Notes under the pieces: generated by a model
The model's database searches: none
What the model was told of the DNA's origin: nothing
What the model saw: only the letters and a program-made list of their open reading frames with translations
Source: JAMXLO01 sp963812505
GTDB lineage: Bacteria; Pseudomonadota; Alphaproteobacteria; Acetobacterales; Acetobacteraceae
Direction of reading: 5' to 3'
NCBI GenBank assembly: GCA_963812505.1
Contig: CAWEVM010000008.1
Span: 1 to 64,000 of the forward strand
DNA length: 64,000 nt
Part shown: positions 62,038 through 64,000 of the stretch, piece after piece
How positions within the stretch are numbered: position 1 is the stretch's first letter
How the letters are laid out: the number at the start of each line of letters is the position of its first letter
Program-made: the position numbers and the translations under genes

Positions 62038-62937
62038 TCAGGCCCAACCGAGCAGGATCGCCGCCGCGACCGCCAGCCCGACCTCGCGGTTCGCTTTGAA
62101 CAGCCGCAGGCAGAGGGCTGGGTCGTCGATGTCGAGCGCGCCGACCTGCCGTGCCAGCAGTACCGCTGGCAGCGCCAGCGCCGGATAGAACCAGCCCCCG
62201 ATCCCGGCGAGCCAACCCGCCAGGGCCAACAGCAACATCGCGCCGCCGTAGCAGACGGCAAGGAAAAGCGCAGTCCGCTGGCCGAACAGGCGGGCAGTCG
62301 ATTTCACCCCGAGCAGCGCATCGTCCTCGCGATCCTGGTGGGCGTAGATTGTGTCGAATCCCAAATCCCATAGGATCGCCGCGCCATAGAGCGCAGCCCA
62401 GGTCGCATCCAGCCGCCCCGCCCCGGCGGCGTAACCGAGCGGCGCGCCGAAGCCAAAGGTGAAGCCCATCATAAGCTGCGGCCACCACGTCACCCGCTTG
62501 GCCAGGGGGTAAAGCGCCACCAACACCAGTGACGCCACGCCCAACAACCGGGCGAGCGCATTCAGTTGCAGCAGGATCGCCAGCCCGATCAACAGCAGGA
62601 CGGCGAGGAACACCAGCGCCTGGCGTGGGCGGAGTGCGCCAGAGGCCAGCGGCCGGCCAGCTGTCCGTGCCACCATTCGATCGATATCGCGGTCCCACAG
62701 ATCGTTCACCACACAGCCGGCGGCGCGCATCACCAGGGCACCGATCGCGAACAGCACGATCAGGCGCGCCGCCTGGTATAACGGTGCGCCGGACAGCAGA
62801 ATTCCCCACAGCCCGGGGAGAAACAGCAGCCACACGCCGATCGGGCGATCGACCCGCGCCAGCAGAAGATAGGGCAGCCAGGGTCGCGGCAGGCGCGCCA
62901 CCCATCCGGTCGCCGCGATGTCGGTGTGCGCCTGCAT
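62038..62937 (-). CDS. ubiA: 4-hydroxybenzoate polyprenyltransferase
   Basis: The 299-residue membrane enzyme attaches the polyprenyl tail to 4-hydroxybenzoate in ubiquinone synthesis. The two aspartate-rich sites are VVNDLWDRDIDRMVARTAGR and DTIYAHQDREDDALLGVKST; LLARVDRPIGVWLLFLPGLW is the typical first helix. The ATG at 62937 is preferred, leaving 22 bases to the divergent rsmE start; one at 62961 would overlap it. Confidence 0.93.
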   Translation of the reverse strand: MQAHTDIAATGWVARLPRPWLPYLLLARVDRPIGVWLLFLPGLWGILLSGAPLYQAARLIVLFAIGALVMRAAGCVVNDLWDRDIDRMVARTAGRPLASGALRPRQALVFLAVLLLIGLAILLQLNALARLLGVASLVLVALYPLAKRVTWWPQLMMGFTFGFGAPLGYAAGAGRLDATWAALYGAAILWDLGFDTIYAHQDREDDALLGVKSTARLFGQRTALFLAVCYGGAMLLLALAGWLAGIGGWFYPALALPAVLLARQVGALDIDDPALCLRLFKANREVGLAVAAAILLGWA

Positions 62938-62959
62938 GGATGCTACTCTGCCCGCAGTC

Positions 62960-63667
62960 ATGACCGGGTCAATCCGTCTTCACGTCACGGCAGCTCTGGC
63001 CGAGGGCGATACCATCGCCGCCACGGCGGCACAGGCGCATTATCTTGCCCACGTCATGCGCCGTGGCCCTGGCGATACGCTGCTGTTGTTCAATGGCCGC
63101 GACGGCGAGTTCGCCGCCCGCATCGAGACTGTACGGCGCGATCGCGCCACTTTGCGGGTGGAGTACCGGACACGCGCCCAGACCCATGGTCCCGATCTGT
63201 GGCTGGCATTCGCGCTGCTGAAGCGTGACGCCACCGATCTCATCGTCCAGAAGGCGACCGAACTCGGCGTCGCCGCGCTGCACCCCGTCCTCACGGAACG
63301 GGTCAATGCACATCGGATGAATGCGGATCGCCTCACGGCCATCGCCGTCGAGGCCGCGGAGCAGTCCGAGCGCCTGACTGTGCCCGACCTTCATCCGCCT
63401 CGGCCGCTCGCGGCGCTGCTGTCCGACTGGCCGCGCGACAGGTGCCTGTTCGCCGCGGTCGAACGCAGCCACGAGTTACGCCTTTCCGCGACCGCTGGAG
63501 CCCGCGCATTGCTCGTCGGTCCGGAAGGCGGATTCACGCCGGCGGAGCTTGAAGCACTGCGCGCGCATCCCTTTGTAACCCTTGTATCGCTGGGGCCGCG
63601 CATCCTCCGTGCGGACACGGCCTGCATCGCGGGCCTGGCATTGTTGCAGGGGGTGGACTGCCGCTAA
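62960..63667 (+). CDS. rsmE: 16S rRNA (uracil1498-N3)-methyltransferase
   Basis: The 235-residue SPOUT-class methyltransferase has LLKRDATDLIVQKATELGVA, VEAAEQSERLTVPDLH, the SAM-binding knot LLVGPEGGFTPAELEAL and SLGPRILRADTACIAGLALL. It methylates U1498 in 16S rRNA. The ATG at 62960 suits the usual N-terminus. The start codon of gshA follows 34 bases later, the common alphaproteobacterial order. Confidence 0.93.
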   Translation: MTGSIRLHVTAALAEGDTIAATAAQAHYLAHVMRRGPGDTLLLFNGRDGEFAARIETVRRDRATLRVEYRTRAQTHGPDLWLAFALLKRDATDLIVQKATELGVAALHPVLTERVNAHRMNADRLTAIAVEAAEQSERLTVPDLHPPRPLAALLSDWPRDRCLFAAVERSHELRLSATAGARALLVGPEGGFTPAELEALRAHPFVTLVSLGPRILRADTACIAGLALLQGVDCR

Positions 63668-63701
63668 TACCATAACGCGAACCCACACGCCTGGGAGCAG
63701 T

Positions 63702-64000
63702 ATGTCCAACCCCGGAGACGCCGACTCGACGCCGGTCACCTCGGTGCAGCAACTGGCCGATCATATCGCGGCCGGTTGCAAGCCGATGGAACGTTTCCGC
63801 ATCGGCACCGAGCACGAGAAATTCGGCTTCCGCATTGGCGATCTCGCAGCTCCGCCCTACCAGCCGACCGACGGTCAGCCTGGCTCAATCCGCGATTTGC
63901 TCGAGGGTCTCGAGCGCTTTGGCGGCACGCCGATCACGGACGCCGGCAATCTCATCGGCCTGAAGCAGGGCGACGCCGCGGTTTCGCTGGAACCAGCCGG
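63702..64000 (+). CDS. gshA: Glutamate-cysteine ligase, plant/alphaproteobacterial type, 3' truncated
   Basis: The first ~99 residues are visible before the window ends. MSNPGDADSTPVTSVQQLAD leads to MERFRIGTEHEKFGF, the substrate-binding motif of this GCS2/plant-type ligase, and to IGLKQGDAAVSLEPAG. It makes gamma-glutamylcysteine, the first step of glutathione synthesis, which would serve the GST of this window. GGGAG precedes the ATG. Confidence 0.92.
   Translation, partial: MSNPGDADSTPVTSVQQLADHIAAGCKPMERFRIGTEHEKFGFRIGDLAAPPYQPTDGQPGSIRDLLEGLERFGGTPITDAGNLIGLKQGDAAVSLEPA

Overview
The window is a GC-rich, densely coded stretch of bacterial chromosome. It most resembles an alphaproteobacterium of the Rhodospirillales, probably Acetobacteraceae. 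This is inferred from gene content and order: recX/argD-argF, the block xerC-DUF484-transaldolase-priA, ubiA/rsmE followed by a plant-type glutamate-cysteine ligase, and a DUF2125-like exported protein. No rRNA, tRNA, CRISPR array, intact transposase or phage module was seen.

Layout. 3-2994: a probable catabolic operon (Asp/Glu racemase-like protein, 4,5-dihydroxyphthalate decarboxylase-like protein, HpcH/HpaI aldolase, exported Rid protein). 3043-9898: a frameshifted MmgE/PrpD gene, a lipoprotein, Hsp33, an acetyltransferase, an MFS carrier, an HpaB-type flavin hydroxylase and a GST. 9970-16021: acyltransferase, exported protein, recX, argD-argF, esterase. 16077-19075: a response regulator tail to tail with a hybrid sensor kinase that carries two apparent frameshifts. 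19305-26389: six genes for a complex I/hydrogenase-4-like membrane complex whose large subunit lacks the NiFe-binding cysteines, so it is an Ehr-type energy-converting complex rather than a hydrogenase. 26408-32875: hydrolases, aldo/keto reductase, TPR protein, NAD kinase. 33000-37616: a low-GC island in which one long, broken membrane-protein gene sits between 423/422-bp inverted repeats, followed by tandem hairpin repeats and then a GH17-type gene. 38736-39006: a perfect FNR-type box, a 50-residue membrane protein and a strong hairpin. 39023-47011: LLM flavoprotein, flavin disulfide oxidoreductase, secreted Cys-rich protein, then xerC-DUF484-fsa and priA. 47109-47885: a stand-alone DpnI-like endonuclease. 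48143-55791: transporter, xseB, HDAC-like deacetylase, TusA, degenerate M23 peptidase, LLM protein, periplasmic binding protein and a Crp/Fnr regulator. 56031-56345: two very small genes ending in a terminator. 56437-64000: universal stress protein, MarR and pirin, DUF2125-like protein, methyltransferase, a YqjI-like PadR regulator with a VOC protein, ubiA, rsmE and the start of gshA.

The most unusual parts are the cysteine-free Ehr complex, the inverted-repeat island, the FNR-box small-protein unit, the solitary DpnI homologue and the two-gene micro-protein unit. Several long genes (PrpD, the hybrid kinase, the island gene) are interrupted by what look like 1-2 base indels. Whether these are real decay or sequencing error cannot be settled from the sequence alone.
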